DNA from: Cylindrodendrum hubeiense
Taxonomy: Eukaryota; Ascomycota; Sordariomycetes; Hypocreales; Nectriaceae
Assembly (NCBI GenBank): GCA_014621425.1
Contig: JAANBB010000028.1
Location: forward strand, 124,001 to 188,000
Direction: 5' to 3'
DNA: 64,000 nucleotides
Each line of letters starts with the position of its first letter. Position 1 is the first letter of the stretch. Positions 22,189 to 34,666 of this stretch are shown here, piece after piece. Both the position numbers and the translations under genes were made by a program. The notes beneath the pieces were generated by a model, which saw only the letters and a list, made by a program, of their open reading frames with translations, was not told where the DNA came from and searched no databases.

Positions 22189-24773
22189 ATGGCCTCTCAC
22201 GACGAGGCATCTCCCCCACTACAATCCTCGGCCCGTGTGCCGGGACAAGTGTGGTACGTAAAAGTTGAACGAGTATCCGCAGCAAGACCACTGAACTGCG
22301 CAGCTAATGTCATTGGCAGTGACCGTTGCCGCCGGTAGGTCCAAAGGCGATAATCATGCGACGCATCGGGAGACGCCCTGTGATATCCCTACATGCCAGC
22401 TCGCTCCGATACCAGGCTGATTACTCTATTCAGAAGGAAAATCAGGTGTCATGGTGAGGATGAGGAGGTGAGACGACCTGTGCTAGCTTGTGTGCCTATC
22501 CTACTCACAAGGCATCTTGTCATGGCAGTGCTCTCCATGCATCTTAGCGGGAGTAATGTGCGTCAGTTCGGCAAAATTGAGAAGAAATCGAAAGCGAAAG
22601 AGGTAACTCACCATGATTAGCCCATACATCAGTGGCGGAGAGCGTGCCTACACAGTAACTGACACAGGGTCTAGTTTCTACGAGAATGAAGGCATCGAAC
22701 CGCGCCGGTTAGTGCCGGTGAGTCAGGTCAATATTACCCATGCTTCAACTGCAGACCACATGAATGGAGCAACCCAGGCAATCATAAACGATACCGCATC
22801 ACAGCCCCAAGCCCTTGGGCAACAGACTTCGAGTATGACGAAGAATACTGCCTCCAGTCTCCCTCAATCAGATCCGATGCGTTCAACCCCATCTGGAGCT
22901 CATGTCATTGAAGGTTCTTCTGCAACTACGGGACGACAGACTGACGATGCCGTAATTGGACATATGGGGCGATTGGTGTCTGATGACCAGCAGGTCGCCA
23001 TGTTCGGTGGATCATCAACCGGAGTCCATTTCATTAGCCAAGCAGAACAGCAGATCCAAATGCTTCGCATGCACACCGACGCCTTTCCGAGTTGCGCTTA
23101 CAGCTTGCACTTGCATAACATATGGGGTGCATCGCTCAGAAGCTCTCAGTCAGATCTCGTACTTGCCATGGTTGCCAATTTGCCCCCAGACGCAACCCAC
23201 GTCCTCGAAACTACTATAGACCGCTGGACACCACTCTACCCCATTGTGCATAAACCTTCAACAATAGAGGCATTTCAGAAACTCCTGGTAAATTCGAGTC
23301 CTGGTGGAGAGAGCATAGTTGTGTTGTACCAAGCACTTGGTCTTCTCGCGCTTGGGACATTGGGCCAACCGGGAGGGTGCACCCGCAGCCATTATCACTT
23401 TCTGTGTCTGTCGGAGACCTATTATAGCATGGCTTCAACCCTGCTTGACAAGGTCCTGGAGCAACCGTGCTTGCAGAGTCTACAGGGCCTAGAAATTACT
23501 CAACTATACCTCCAGATTTCCTCTCGATACACTGTCGCTTCTCATGTCGGCGGGATTGCGACGCGTCTAGCGCAGAACTTAGGACTGCATCGTCATTCTC
23601 AGCGCTTCAAATTTGACCCACTTGAAACAGAACTTCGCCGAAGGGTATGGTGGTGCCAGTATTCACTCGATGTGTATGTCTCCCAAGTTTGCATCCCGCC
23701 TCGCCAATGCTACCTCTTGATATTCTTAATCCTCCAAATCATCGCATGCAATATCGGAATTAGTACTGAAAATCATATTTCATAGCTTCTCAAGTGCTTA
23801 TCATGGCATGCCGCGCCTTATTCGCGACCAAGATGTCGATACAGATCTGCCTACGCGTGTGGACCATGATCTTCTCTCTCGAACACACGTCCAGTTTCCC
23901 CTGCCAGGAGTTGCTTCGCAAGTAGACACAGCTCTCAGCTTATTCAAGCTAGCACAGATTGTCGGGAGCACCCTTGAGAAATTGTACACGACGACACGGC
24001 GGCGTGGTGGAGTCGCCAAAATCAAGCATCTACAAGCCGAGCTCAGTATGTGGGAGCGCACATTACCCGTTGGTATTAGGAGACCGGTTCAACCTGAGGA
24101 AAATCCGGATGCAGACATTTCTGAACCTCAAGACAACGTTCAAGGAGTTGATGGTTCCCGAGATTCTTCTTTCGAAGCTACATTCCTTCACGTTGCGCTT
24201 TGTGTAGCGACAATCCACATCCATCGGCCAGCTCTATCGTTCACAACTGCTCATCCGCAGTTCTTACCCTCTTTGAAAGCCTGCGGTTCCTCTTCTGCTA
24301 CCCTAATCAACCGTATTTCTACCGACCTGATGGCATTTACGCCCCTGGAGCTTGGGGGCACTGCGACATACTCCCAAGCATCCAAAAGCTTATATCCCGA
24401 CTCTCTCCTCATAGCTCTGCTCTATCCGAATGGCATTCACATGCTCTGGCAAGCTGGGCTCACAATCTTCTTCGCGCGCTGGAAAGGCCACCCAGTCACC
24501 GTTGAAGATGATGAAGATTTAATACGCCGTTGCATTACCATTCTTCGGCGGCTTTATTTGTGGATGGATGACACGGGTGGACATATCAGGCAATGCGCCG
24601 ACGTGTTAGACCTTCTGAGAGAAAAGACATTCTCGGAATTGAGGACCCCACCGGCAACGGACCAATTTCAGTGGAACGTTTGGGATTGGCCTATGGCGTC
24701 TGCGTTGGAGCTTACCAACATGTTGGACGTGACACCGTTGGACTTTTATTTGGAACAAGAGCACTGGCCCTGA
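22189..24773 (+). CDS. Zn2Cys6 transcription factor with fungal-specific regulator domain
   Basis: Six exons, 22189-22253, 22320-22334, 22434-22467, 22529-22602, 22675-23673 and 23786-24773, give 724 residues. The zinc cluster is Cys22, 25, 32, 39, 42 and 49 (spacing 2-6-6-2-6), followed by a basic KLRRNRKRK stretch. The cluster is assembled from four exons, one of only 15 nt, with phases that agree at every junction. The middle part carries the fungal-specific transcription factor domain: DRWTPLYPIVHKPS, HVGGIATRLAQNLGLHR and ELRRRVWWCQYSLDVFSSAYHG, the last completed by the final intron. The start has the context CACCATGG. It is probably nuclear. Its targets are unknown; the divergent F-box gene is the nearest candidate. 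Confidence 0.85.
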
Positions 24774-25810
24774 GAAGAGAACATTATATCAAGGCTATCT
24801 CTGTTATAGCTGAATTTCACTGCAGCAAGGGGAATGCTTACAGTACAGTAGCCCACTCCTTTGTCACCAAGCCACAGGTTACAGCATGATGTGACACTCA
24901 CGGCCGCATATAGAGTCGATGCAACAGGATAATCAACACCAATTTGATTGCAGAATAGTCCGGGATTTTGACCTGTTTTGATATTCAGTGCAGGGCCAAG
25001 AAATATAGTTTTGCCTAATACCCCACCGGAGTCAATATGCTAGATCACGGCAATTCGGAGTAACTCACGACCTCAACACCCCACCGCACACGGGGATAAA
25101 TCAAGGGGTCTTGCAGCACCTCATCACTACTACACCCCACCTTTGATGCAACAAGAATGGTAGTTGCTAAAGTACCCAAGGTGGTTGTTCAAACATGGGC
25201 TCGCCGATATCAGTGTGGTAACTGTAGTGTTGCATTGTATCACTTCCGAACCAAGTCCGGATTGTTTCAGTAACCAAGTTGATCCTGTGGCGCTGTGTAA
25301 GCCATCATGATTGGCGAGGATATAGCTCTCGCGCATACCATAATATCTGACAGAGTACTATTGGCATCCCCCACACGGTCCCAAAACAGGTTTCATGCAA
25401 GGCAAGCCACAATCACACTCACATTCAACTTAGAGTAGGAATGCATGACCCCCCTGTGCAGCTGCAGCTCATCAACGACCTGCCACTTCCATCTGCCAAT
25501 CTAAAAGCTTCTAGGCTCGGTTTAGGCGATCGCGTGGGAGGTCAGTGCGCAATGACTCCATCTCGCTCAATTCAATAATCAAGTGGCAGCGAGTGCTACT
25601 CAGCAACCAGTCTTTCAGATTCCCTACCTGTTCCAATATGCGGAAGCTTGCCTCCGGTGCGAGCCAGAATAGGTTGCCCCGTATTGCTTTTGCTAGATAT
25701 TCACAGCTTCAAATTGACATATTTGGCCGAGAAGAACACAGTTGGCTGTTATGTATCATGAACTTGTATTTTATAGCATGTAAAAGTAATTAAGTCATTA
25801 AAGGGTCCTT
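24774..25810. other. Convergent intergenic region
   Basis: About 1 kb between two converging genes. Short open frames only; no gene, repeat or RNA is recognised. Confidence 0.45.
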
Positions 25811-27332
25811 TCAGAGGGATCCCTCACTTACGCTAGTGCGGCTACCAGTAAATCCTCTGCTACCCATGTCTCGGGGACTCACTAATCGCGCTTCATCTCC
25901 CTCAGTGTACTGTACCCTAAACGTACGCTTCAACTCAATCCCATTCTCAGGTATCGCTTTTGAATCATCGCGAGATGATAGTTTCGTCCTCGGCCTTGAA
26001 TTGTCCTTGTAGTTCGAAGACTTCCTAGTGTCTCGAATGGTACTCCGCAAAACGGGGAAGAATCGGACCAGCATAATGCGAATAGCCGGCAGGCAGGTAC
26101 ACATGATACCAACGTTGATTTCGATGGTCGACCAGACCGATATGTCGAGCTGATCATATGTAGCGTTGTGAGACGACCCCAGGCTGATGATATACTGCAG
26201 GCGAATGATGCTGACAACGGTGACACTAGAAACAGTTAGATGCGAACCAGGATGCAGACAGCACACTTACAAAGTTCCAACAACAAACATGAAAGCAACA
26301 CCGAGCTTCTTTTTCCAGTTCATGTTCAGGTTCCGCACACACCATAACGGGATTCCCAACATCCAAATGTCCAGTGCAACACTGACCGAAGCGTTCGCCC
26401 AGCCTATGGCAGCAGTGTTTAAGCTGTATCAAAGTTAGTGGACAGCAAGAACAACATCCGAATAGACGTACCATTTCCCTGGGTGTTCTCCGTCCCATCC
26501 GTTCCAGAAGAAGCTAACAGGAGTGCATTGGAATGCGGCGAGGAAAACAAACGCTACGCCGTACAGCGCGTTGAAGATGATAGTACCCCACAGTACCTTC
26601 TGAGCCGGCCCAGAGAAGATTCGAAGGTAGAAGAACAGGAACGCCATTTTCAAGATGGAGACCTGGGCAAAGTAAACCACCTCCAACACGTAGAACCAGT
26701 AACTGAAGTCGTATATCTGCTGGAACTCAAGCGTCCAAATATCCTGGCCTTCGCCATGGCCGGCAGTGCCGTAAATGTTCATCACGGTGGACGGGAGTCC
26801 GCATAGGAATGCGAGAAGAACGAAAAGGTCATCCAGGCCAAAGTCTCGGTCGAGGATAAAAAACTTTATTCCAAAGCGGCCGATAACGAAAACGCCAGTC
26901 AAGGTGCCGAAAATTATAGTGACGTTAACGAAGGTCGCGGTCCTGTTCCGAACGGGGTGGAGGCAGTAGGCTGCTGTGGCGTTTTGCGTCGCTTGTTCAT
27001 GTTAGGCAATCGTCTTTGGCTAAGGTGTGAAGGGCGTACTGAGGGTTTGCTTCACCGAGCAAGTGGTCATGACACATAATGAAGCTGCTGGAAGAATGGT
27101 CTCATCTGTACATAGACAGGAGTCATTCAAAGCTGTGCAGTTCGACTCCGAGATAACGTCGGAGATGCATGTTTTCTAGTCGACCGGTTAGCTTGAATAT
27201 CGAAATAATACCTGGAACACATACTGAACATGTCGATAGAAGATCCAGTGCGTCTGAATTAAATTGTACTGCGCCGGCCACGCACCAAGCAGATAGCAAG
27301 GCTGCAAAGTGGGTATACAAAAGAAGCTTCAT
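25811..27332 (-). CDS. CFEM-domain integral membrane protein, PTH11-type receptor family
   Basis: Five exons on the minus strand, 27332-27225, 27175-27040, 26991-26472, 26423-26271 and 26225-25811, give 443 residues. A signal peptide (about 1-22) precedes a CFEM domain with eight cysteines at 35, 39, 49, 56, 58, 70, 75 and 91, including the SCLCT and CSVKQTL motifs. A rhodopsin-like seven-helix domain follows, with [12 protein letters not shown], an extracellular QCTPVSFFW and [14 protein letters not shown] motif, DIWMLGIPL, and a basic cytoplasmic tail. PTH11-type proteins act at the plasma membrane as G-protein-coupled sensors in surface recognition and infection structure formation in some species; CFEM domains bind haem or ligands outside the cell. 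Ligand and G-protein partner are unknown here. Introns are 45-49 nt. Confidence 0.9.
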
Positions 27333-29174
27333 GACCTTGCTTTTTTGGACCAAATATTTTTGATCTTCGATCGGCGGGGCGTCGAGTGGGGAATGAGATC
27401 AGATATATGCGCAAGAATCGCCAGATCTCAGCCGGTCGAACATGCCAGGAGTACATAAGCTCGCCGGCGGCTCACTTCCGCCTGGTTTGATCTAAAATCT
27501 AACCCTTGCAAGCGAGCCCTCCACAGAGTCGCATCCAATTTTCACGGTAAACGAGAACAGGAAGTGGCTGCTGCCACTAGCCACGAGGAGGTGGCCAGGA
27601 CCTGAGTCAGAAACTGTCATCCCATGTCTGCACGGACATTGCTAATGTCGACATAGGGGGGATGCCCTCGATTCCGCGCCTCGCAACACTTGACAAGCCG
27701 GTTTATCCCTGTCACCGACCACTCAAGGAAGCTCTTGCCCCGGAGTCCCCCAGGGTCTAGAAGCGTACCCCGCGCTTTGGGAGACCCCCTTGGCGTGAGG
27801 GCTTTCGATAAAGAGACCATGACGTGCAATATTACCTGCCCACATGGCGAATCCTTCCGATGCTTACAGTAGGTCCAGATACGATTCTGCAGGCTGTCGA
27901 CGCATCCATTAGCCCGTATGAACCTTGCCTGCTCCCTGCACGAAAAATAAAAGGCTCACGCTATTATCAACAAAAAGGCACAGGTGGTCCCCGGAACGTG
28001 GTAGTCGGCGAGATTCTCCTTTTCTAGAAGAAAAAAATGGAAACTTCCTTCAATGTTGCCTGTATATGGTTGAATGAGGAAATTTCCCGATTTCTTGTGG
28101 GCATTCCTCTCCTCGAAGGGTATCACCAACCTTTTTTTCGTCAAACGGTTGTGATACATCATTTGAGGCAATGCAAGTATTCGGGGTACAGGTCTGCTAC
28201 ATAGCCCACTCGTCTACTTGTTTCGAAGAGCTATGTGCAGAGCTGGTTTAAATCAGGTTAGGAGTGCGACTTGTGTGCAGGGAATGAGCTGGGCACCATC
28301 ACCCGCGGGAGCAAGCCAGACGCCCAGACCAGCATCCACGATGCAGCTTCAACATTAGCACGGAGCGCCACCTCGGGCAACTCATCCGATTCCCGCGACC
28401 TAAAACGCGTTGCCTCACTGAGCTAGTTGCCCGAATAGCCGAGTTACCGGGCTATCGGGACGGAGTAGTCTAGCCATGTTTCACTAGCAGCTTACACAAG
28501 AACATGGCCGTTGGGCAAGTAAGCTCGCGTGCGTGTAGTGTTGTAAATTTCTCCAGAACCCTGTCGTTTCAGCCACGTAGCATGCTTGCCTCGAAATGGT
28601 GCAAAATATCCGCATACACGACGCAACCTAACCCACCTGGGAGACCGAAAAGGGGGGTCTCCGACTTTGACAGGGAAGTACCTTCAATAGTTCTTATTAA
28701 TTCGTTCCTTGACGTTGCAATGTACCGCGCCGCTTCGCTTCTTTCTTGCCTTCTCCTGCATTGTTTCCCTTTCGTCAGATGTTTTCGGAGTCAAGGGGCA
28801 TCCTTTGCCCGATTCTCTTGCTATCTGCCCCTCCTAGTACTTGATCCTACATATTAACTTCCGGATACGTTTCTGTCCTGTCTTGCATCCGCTCGGGCTT
28901 CCCACTGCCGTTGCGACCCCGCTTACGTCGAACATCCGCCTCCGAATTGGACCCACACCACTCGGGCTTCCCACCCCAGTCACTGCTTAATTCTCTCGAG
29001 AGATCGGGCGCTCGGATGTATTGCTATATTGAACTGTCTTATGTTATAATGGGTGGACCAAATATTAGTGCAATCACATGTGATCCGCAACACGTAGGAA
29101 GACGAATTGATTCATAGTAGCTCTAGTACCGCTATTTAATATTATAATGCATGCTATCAATCCTTCAAATCCTC
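27333..29174. other. Intergenic region without a recognised gene
   Basis: About 1.8 kb. Open frames at 27617-27829 (minus) and 28504-28857 (plus) have no family features and no plausible splice structure. It probably contains the promoter of the receptor gene and the 3' region of the next regulator. Confidence 0.4.
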
Positions 29175-31664
29175 TTACAAAATAGGATTCTCCATATACC
29201 CCAAATCGAGACTTTGCCAATGCCACAGGTCTCCGAGATCGCCTAACTGCACGTCTCGCATGATGAGCCCGGCATCTGGAGGAGGGACGACTGGCCCTTG
29301 CGGCATGCCAATAAACGCCTGAGGTGTCTGTGCCTGAGGCCAACCCGCAGGCCCAATATTCATAATGGTAGATCCCGTCAGAGACAAATCGACGGGAGGG
29401 TTCTCATACTGGTTCTGAGGCCAGGGTGCAGCGGATACATAGGAATTGGCGGGATTGGGAACCAACGGCTCACCAGAGCTGGCATCTGTAGATGGAGACA
29501 ATCCGTATGTATTGTCTCCATTGAGGGCTGTCGAATGTATCGTTGGCGCTTCTGGATGTATGGATGCATCCGGGAATGAAAAGCCGACGTAGGGTTCAAC
29601 AGGGGCTGCAATGTGGCCAAGGGGATATGACGATGATTCAGCGTTGATGATCGCTGGCATGGGATTCTCTGACGCAACGGCAACCCTGAGTCGTTTGCGC
29701 AAACCCTCAGCCATGTTGTTGGTTGCAGTATTGGGCCACACTTTGTCCACAAGACGTCTCAAAACGTCATACGGCGTCTTGGCCGTCTCGGTCGCCGTGC
29801 GCAATTGCTTGAGGGTGGCAAGCGCCAAGTCGATAGCATCGATGATGTCGTCCTGCCGAGCAAGATAGCCATCTCTGTCATGGATTACGGCAGAGCAGAG
29901 GAGAGCTGCCGTGTCGAAAATGCAAAACGGGACGAAATGGAAGGTGGTGTCCCTTGACCACACATACTCGAAGAAGCGGTGAACAACCTTCATCAGTAGC
30001 AGCGCGTACTTGATGCCATCTCGTCTGAACTGTAGCTCAACTTCTGGAGTTTTCTGCGTCATTCGCTTGGCCATGAATGATCTGAATGGGCCGAGAGCGA
30101 TGGCAATCGTACATGTTTGCATGTAATGGCGATGCAAGGCAACCCAGGGATATGCCGACTCAGGCGTCGTATCTGGGTTTTCAATTGCATACGCAGGAGG
30201 CAAATCATCCATGAACTTGTTGAGGATTACTTGGTACTTCTGGATCTCGGAAGGGTCAGTGAGGATCTTTGGTGGTCCAAACTCTTTGAAGATGATGCCG
30301 ACGAGTTGCGACTGCAGTTTCAAATGCAAGAGTGGAGATACAGGAAAGGGTTCCAAGGTGAGGCTTGGAAGACCGATTTTGGTGTTTGCGCGATCGATGA
30401 GCATCGGCCGAGCAAGCAAGGACGATACTAGCCTATAAGTCATTAGAGAAGAGCTTCAGGCATGAGTAAATGAATCACTCACCAGTCCCAAGAGTCAACA
30501 ATGCACCATAATCGTCGCCGCATTTCTCGATCGAATTCGGAAATGCGTCCATTTACTTCCTCATGTAGGCCTTTGGGATACGTATTAGAATGCATGTACA
30601 GATAGTCTTGGGGAATGAAATGCTCGTACCTAGAGCTTGAGCTTCCCGAACAGTGGCACCGAGGACTTGCCAGCACTCGACAAAGCGGGCTTCAGCCTTG
30701 AACCAATAGCATGAGTGCAGTAGGTACTGGACCGAGTAGATGTGGTTGTGGCCGACAGGGATTGCGCTGTGGAGTTCTCGTGCAGCATCATGAAACTGTT
30801 CTGTGAGCTCTTTGACCGAGGCGTGGAGATTGGTTTCAATCGTCTGGGTCAGTTTGGCATCGGTGTGCTGCACAGAACAGGCACAGATCATGATGATAAG
30901 ACAGGTCCATTGCAACCCCAGGGGCCGGTTCGCGTCTTTGTCTTTCCACCAGTCGGCGTACTCGTTGATGAAGTTTGGTGGGTAGATGATGTAGTAGTAG
31001 TAGTTGACGTTGGAGAGAAAGTTCTGAACCAAGGCGTCTGCATATAGGGTTTAGTCGGCGGAAGGTGTAAATCTTTAGGGGAATTTGCACTCACCGAGAT
31101 GTTGCCTGTCTGGTAAGATTTTGAGAGCACGCTCAAGCTGCGGGCTGCTCTGTTCGGCGCGGAACTGTTCATTGCCCGATTTGTTTTGGGACTACTATAG
31201 ATTAGCAAGGCATAGAACGAGAGCACGGTTACAGGGGGCTGAGAAGGGGTCGGGAAAAGGGTCTGGTAAGGGGTGCATTACGTCAATCTCAAGATTGGCG
31301 AGCAGGTGAGAGGTGGTATAGCCTATGGCTTCAAGCCCGGCGGCCGTGTCCCACGCATCCACATCGTGACTGGAGTCGCGCTCGCGCTTCCTCCTGACAT
31401 CGCCCGAGGGGAGCCAGGCGGAATTGTGCTCGGTCTCATGGTTGAAACTGCACAGGGCGACGACCTTGCGCTTCTGGCAGTGATTGCACGGCCATTCGCG
31501 GTTGCACTCGGACTGGGTCAGTATGAGGGGCTCCGGTATGGGCCTGGTATGGGCCGGGATGGCACGCTCACCTTCTGCTTGCGGCGCTGGCACTCGGTGC
31601 AAGCCGTGCGGAGCTGGGTCCCCGAAATCGGCGATTTTTCGTCCGGTGTGCTTCTGGCCTCCAT
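29175..31664 (-). CDS. Zn2Cys6 transcription factor with fungal-specific regulator domain
   Basis: Six exons on the minus strand, 31664-31572, 31506-31282, 31191-31095, 31037-30630, 30570-30483 and 30432-29175, give 722 residues. The zinc cluster is Cys22, 25, 32, 38, 41 and 50 (spacing 2-6-5-2-8); the first intron splits it between Lys31 and Cys32. The next parts contain LERALKILPDRQHL, then the regulator domain with NYYYYIIYPPNFINEY, GATVREAQALGLH and EFDREMRRRLWCIVDSWDW. A Pro/Ser-rich tail may be an activation region. The third exon start sits after a tandem TAGTAG acceptor (see findings). It is likely nuclear, with unknown targets. Confidence 0.86.
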
Positions 31665-34345
31665 CTTGACGTGTCGAGGCGCGTTCAGCTTGTTTTCCCA
31701 CGCAGAAACTGCGAGGAGGGCAAACTTAAGGGATCAACGGGGCGGGGCAGCTCGACTCGTATTGTTTGCTTCTTACTCGGTTCCGGCCGCACTTTTGGCC
31801 CGAACTATCGCGAGCGGGGTTTGCCGTCGATGTGCTTCGCGTTGGGGCTACTGGAGCGATCGCCGCCGGCTTGTGGAGCGCCTCCCTTATGCGAACTGGC
31901 TCGATGCGTTCCATTGGGCTGCTTATGGCTTTCGCGGTGGCTGTGAGCTGAACGAATTGTGACGGGCGAACCTTGCTGCCTCAGGCGAAATGCGCGCTTG
32001 GTTCGCAGCCTAATCCAAATGCATTCATGTTCCATCTTTAAGCTGGAGTTGGACGAGATGCATCGGCGTTAGCCCTCGAGTCGCAAACCCCGAACAACGC
32101 TGTAGCACGGCGACGGTCAACACAGCATTCGCCTTCCCGAGAACCACAGCAAGCGTTGTATCCACCCACACAAATACACCGGCACAGTGACTCGACTGCT
32201 GTTGCATCACACAATACATCGCCAAGAAGCAATATACCCCGACCGGGAGTATGGGTCGACCTTGACGACGTGTCACATCCAGCTGAGTCCGTTGAGGGCA
32301 CCCAACAGGAATCTAAGCGAGAAAAGCCGCAGATCGCCCAAGCACTTGGTAGCAGCCATTGGCGTGAACTTACTCGACATGCGCCACACACGGCGCCCGA
32401 GTATCTGGATTTTGTCACATTGTATCGCCGTTGCGCTTGGTGGCTGCTTATCAGGTGCTTTGTTCCAACTCGGCATTACCCTTCTCGCACAATCCCGCTG
32501 CCGTGCAATATCCATTCTCGCCCGTTGGCGCAGGAAGACGTCACCCGAACCCTTGCGTAACATATCTCCCTTACATCCGAGACCGTTGTGATTGACTGTG
32601 CATGAATGAGTCAACAATTAGTAACCAGGCGGGTCTCAGACGGTCGACCATTCCCTTGATGTTCCACAAACAAGTCCGTCATAGGCGAAGGGCACATGGT
32701 GTCAATGATATTCTTGGCAATTATACAGTCAGTCTCAACATCGGCCATATAGAACTATTTATATCTTTTTAAGCTCTTCAGAATGCAGAAGATGCGGGGT
32801 AAATCTGAAATTTTGCAGTTAATAAGGCCGGGACCTTCCTGCCTTTCATCCAGCCCGCATTTATTCTCGACCTTTATCCACGCCTTCTCAGTCCTGAAAA
32901 TGGCTAGATCTCAGGGCTTCCTTTGCTACTCTCCATGTTCAACGCCGAAGCAAGAACAGCGACCTTGCAGGAAGCCTAGTAGAGGAAATAGTTCACTATA
33001 GTCACCCAACTGTTTCCAACCAAACTTACCTTCCATCACGCAACTTTGAATGGATGGGAGACAGAAGAAGCTCAATCTGTACAGGTTGCGCTGGCACTGC
33101 CGCGCGATGGTGGCTTGACTCCGTACATCCTCTCATGCCTCGTGCTAGTTATGGATGCTTACAATCCCATAGTATTATCCCTCGACTCCTCAGTGGTAGT
33201 GATGAAGGTGCTCTCTAGCCAAACTCTTCAGCACATATATCCCTTGCCGGTCCTGTCGGTCTATATACTTTCCATATCAAGTAGAATGTGAGGCCAGAGC
33301 CACTGAGTCAGACTTCGGTATTTATAAAGCTGGGTTCCTACTTAATAACAGAGAAGACCGCCATCCTCACAGCGGCATACATATATTCCATGTCCTACTC
33401 CTCATCCCACAGAGCAACGATTGAGTTCTCTACTCGGGCGGATGTGACAAGCCGTGAACCCCTTTCCTAAAGGGTCGTAGATCCTATACAGCGGTCGCAT
33501 CTTGGGGGGCCTTAACCGCGAGCTTATCTAAGACCTTCAAGTTGTCGATTCCACCGTTCGCATCTTGATGATTCGCCCCGGTGATTGGGAACTTATTCGG
33601 CAGAGTGCACTTTCTACACATAATACATACAAACCCACATCGTCGAATCCTGTCAATGAGTCGCCTCTTTTCCTAGAGGGGCTTCCTAGTCATCCACATA
33701 TTGAGATATCAGAGGTTTATGCGGATCTGGCTTATTATACCGCCACACGAGGCCTCAATCTGATGGCTAGAACATAACTAGTCGGCGATGATCAGCGAGG
33801 GGACAGCTTAAAAGCGGACCGAAGGCGGGCCGATAGCGGCGTATTAGTAGAACATATCACAGACTGGTTAGTTTAAGCGTCATTAACACAACTTGCACAC
33901 GACCGATGTTCATTACGAGCGAGGGCAAATTGAAGAATGAGAGAGTCGGAGTATGTGATGAGAATGAGACACGGGAACTTTAGGAAACGCTACGCTATTA
34001 TTTTCCTCTGGCCCAGAAGACTTGATAAAAGGCTCCAAGACATGTATTATCTTTGAAGACCCTATAGTTTAAGTAAGCTAATAAAGACCATGAGTGCTAC
34101 TAGAGGGCTATCCCGTGTCTGATTCATGAGGCATCCATTCCTTGCATGGTTACAGCTAGCACCAAGTCTAATTCCTCGAAGTCATGTCTCGGCGATAATC
34201 CAGACATAGTGCACAATCTCCTCAAATTCGGTTGCGGTAAATATAAAGTTGGCATCCTGCTGCCACGATAATGGATCATTAAAAAAGAATTCTTACCAAC
34301 AACTCAATCACTTCACATACAAATGACTTTACTTCAACTACTAAC
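31665..34345. other. Gene-poor region
   Basis: About 2.7 kb. Two overlapping frames at 32156-32591 on the plus strand have some protein-like composition but no ATG, family or splice logic, so they are not called. The remainder holds only short frames. No repeat is obvious. Confidence 0.4.
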
Positions 34346-34666
34346 ATGAAGGCCGCCGCTACTATCTTTACTGATTTTACTACTATCGCCTTAGCCAGCC
34401 CTATCGAGAGTAATATACAAACGGGGCAGACATCCGCCAACGAGCAGATATCCGCCAACAAGCAGATGTACCAGCACATTCAAAAATTATCCCTTACTGG
34501 CGAGAAGCCCAAGATTGACGAAAATAACAGCGATTGCGTCAAGTGTATTAAACTTTGCCAAGATAACAATGAGGGTTCTCTCAGGAGTTCATGCTATGTC
34601 ACCAGATGCGGAATTCCCGTTAGTATTTGGTTGCTAAAATGTACATACGCAAGTGTAAGTGACTAA
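34346..34666 (+). CDS. Small secreted cysteine-containing protein (candidate)
   Basis: The frame gives 106 residues, starting MKAAATIF with a short leader ending near ALASP, like many fungal secreted proteins. Cysteines lie in the segments DCVKCIKLC and SSCYVTRC and near the end. The mature part is short, hydrophilic and Gln/Asn-rich. A GT donor-like site (GTTAGT) directly after CGIP could end the exon there, with a further exon that I cannot place. The family is unknown; such proteins include effectors and surface proteins, but nothing here proves either. It lies in a gene-poor stretch. Confidence 0.45.
   Translation: MKAAATIFTDFTTIALASPIESNIQTGQTSANEQISANKQMYQHIQKLSLTGEKPKIDENNSDCVKCIKLCQDNNEGSLRSSCYVTRCGIPVSIWLLKCTYASVSD

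Noticed and set aside
31273..31962. 229-codon plus-strand frame
   Set aside because: Its first half is the shadow of the zinc-cluster exons of the minus-strand regulator, and the rest has no motif.
32156..32591. Two overlapping plus-strand frames with protein-like composition
   Set aside because: They lack an ATG, a family and a splice pattern, and both frames are equally open.
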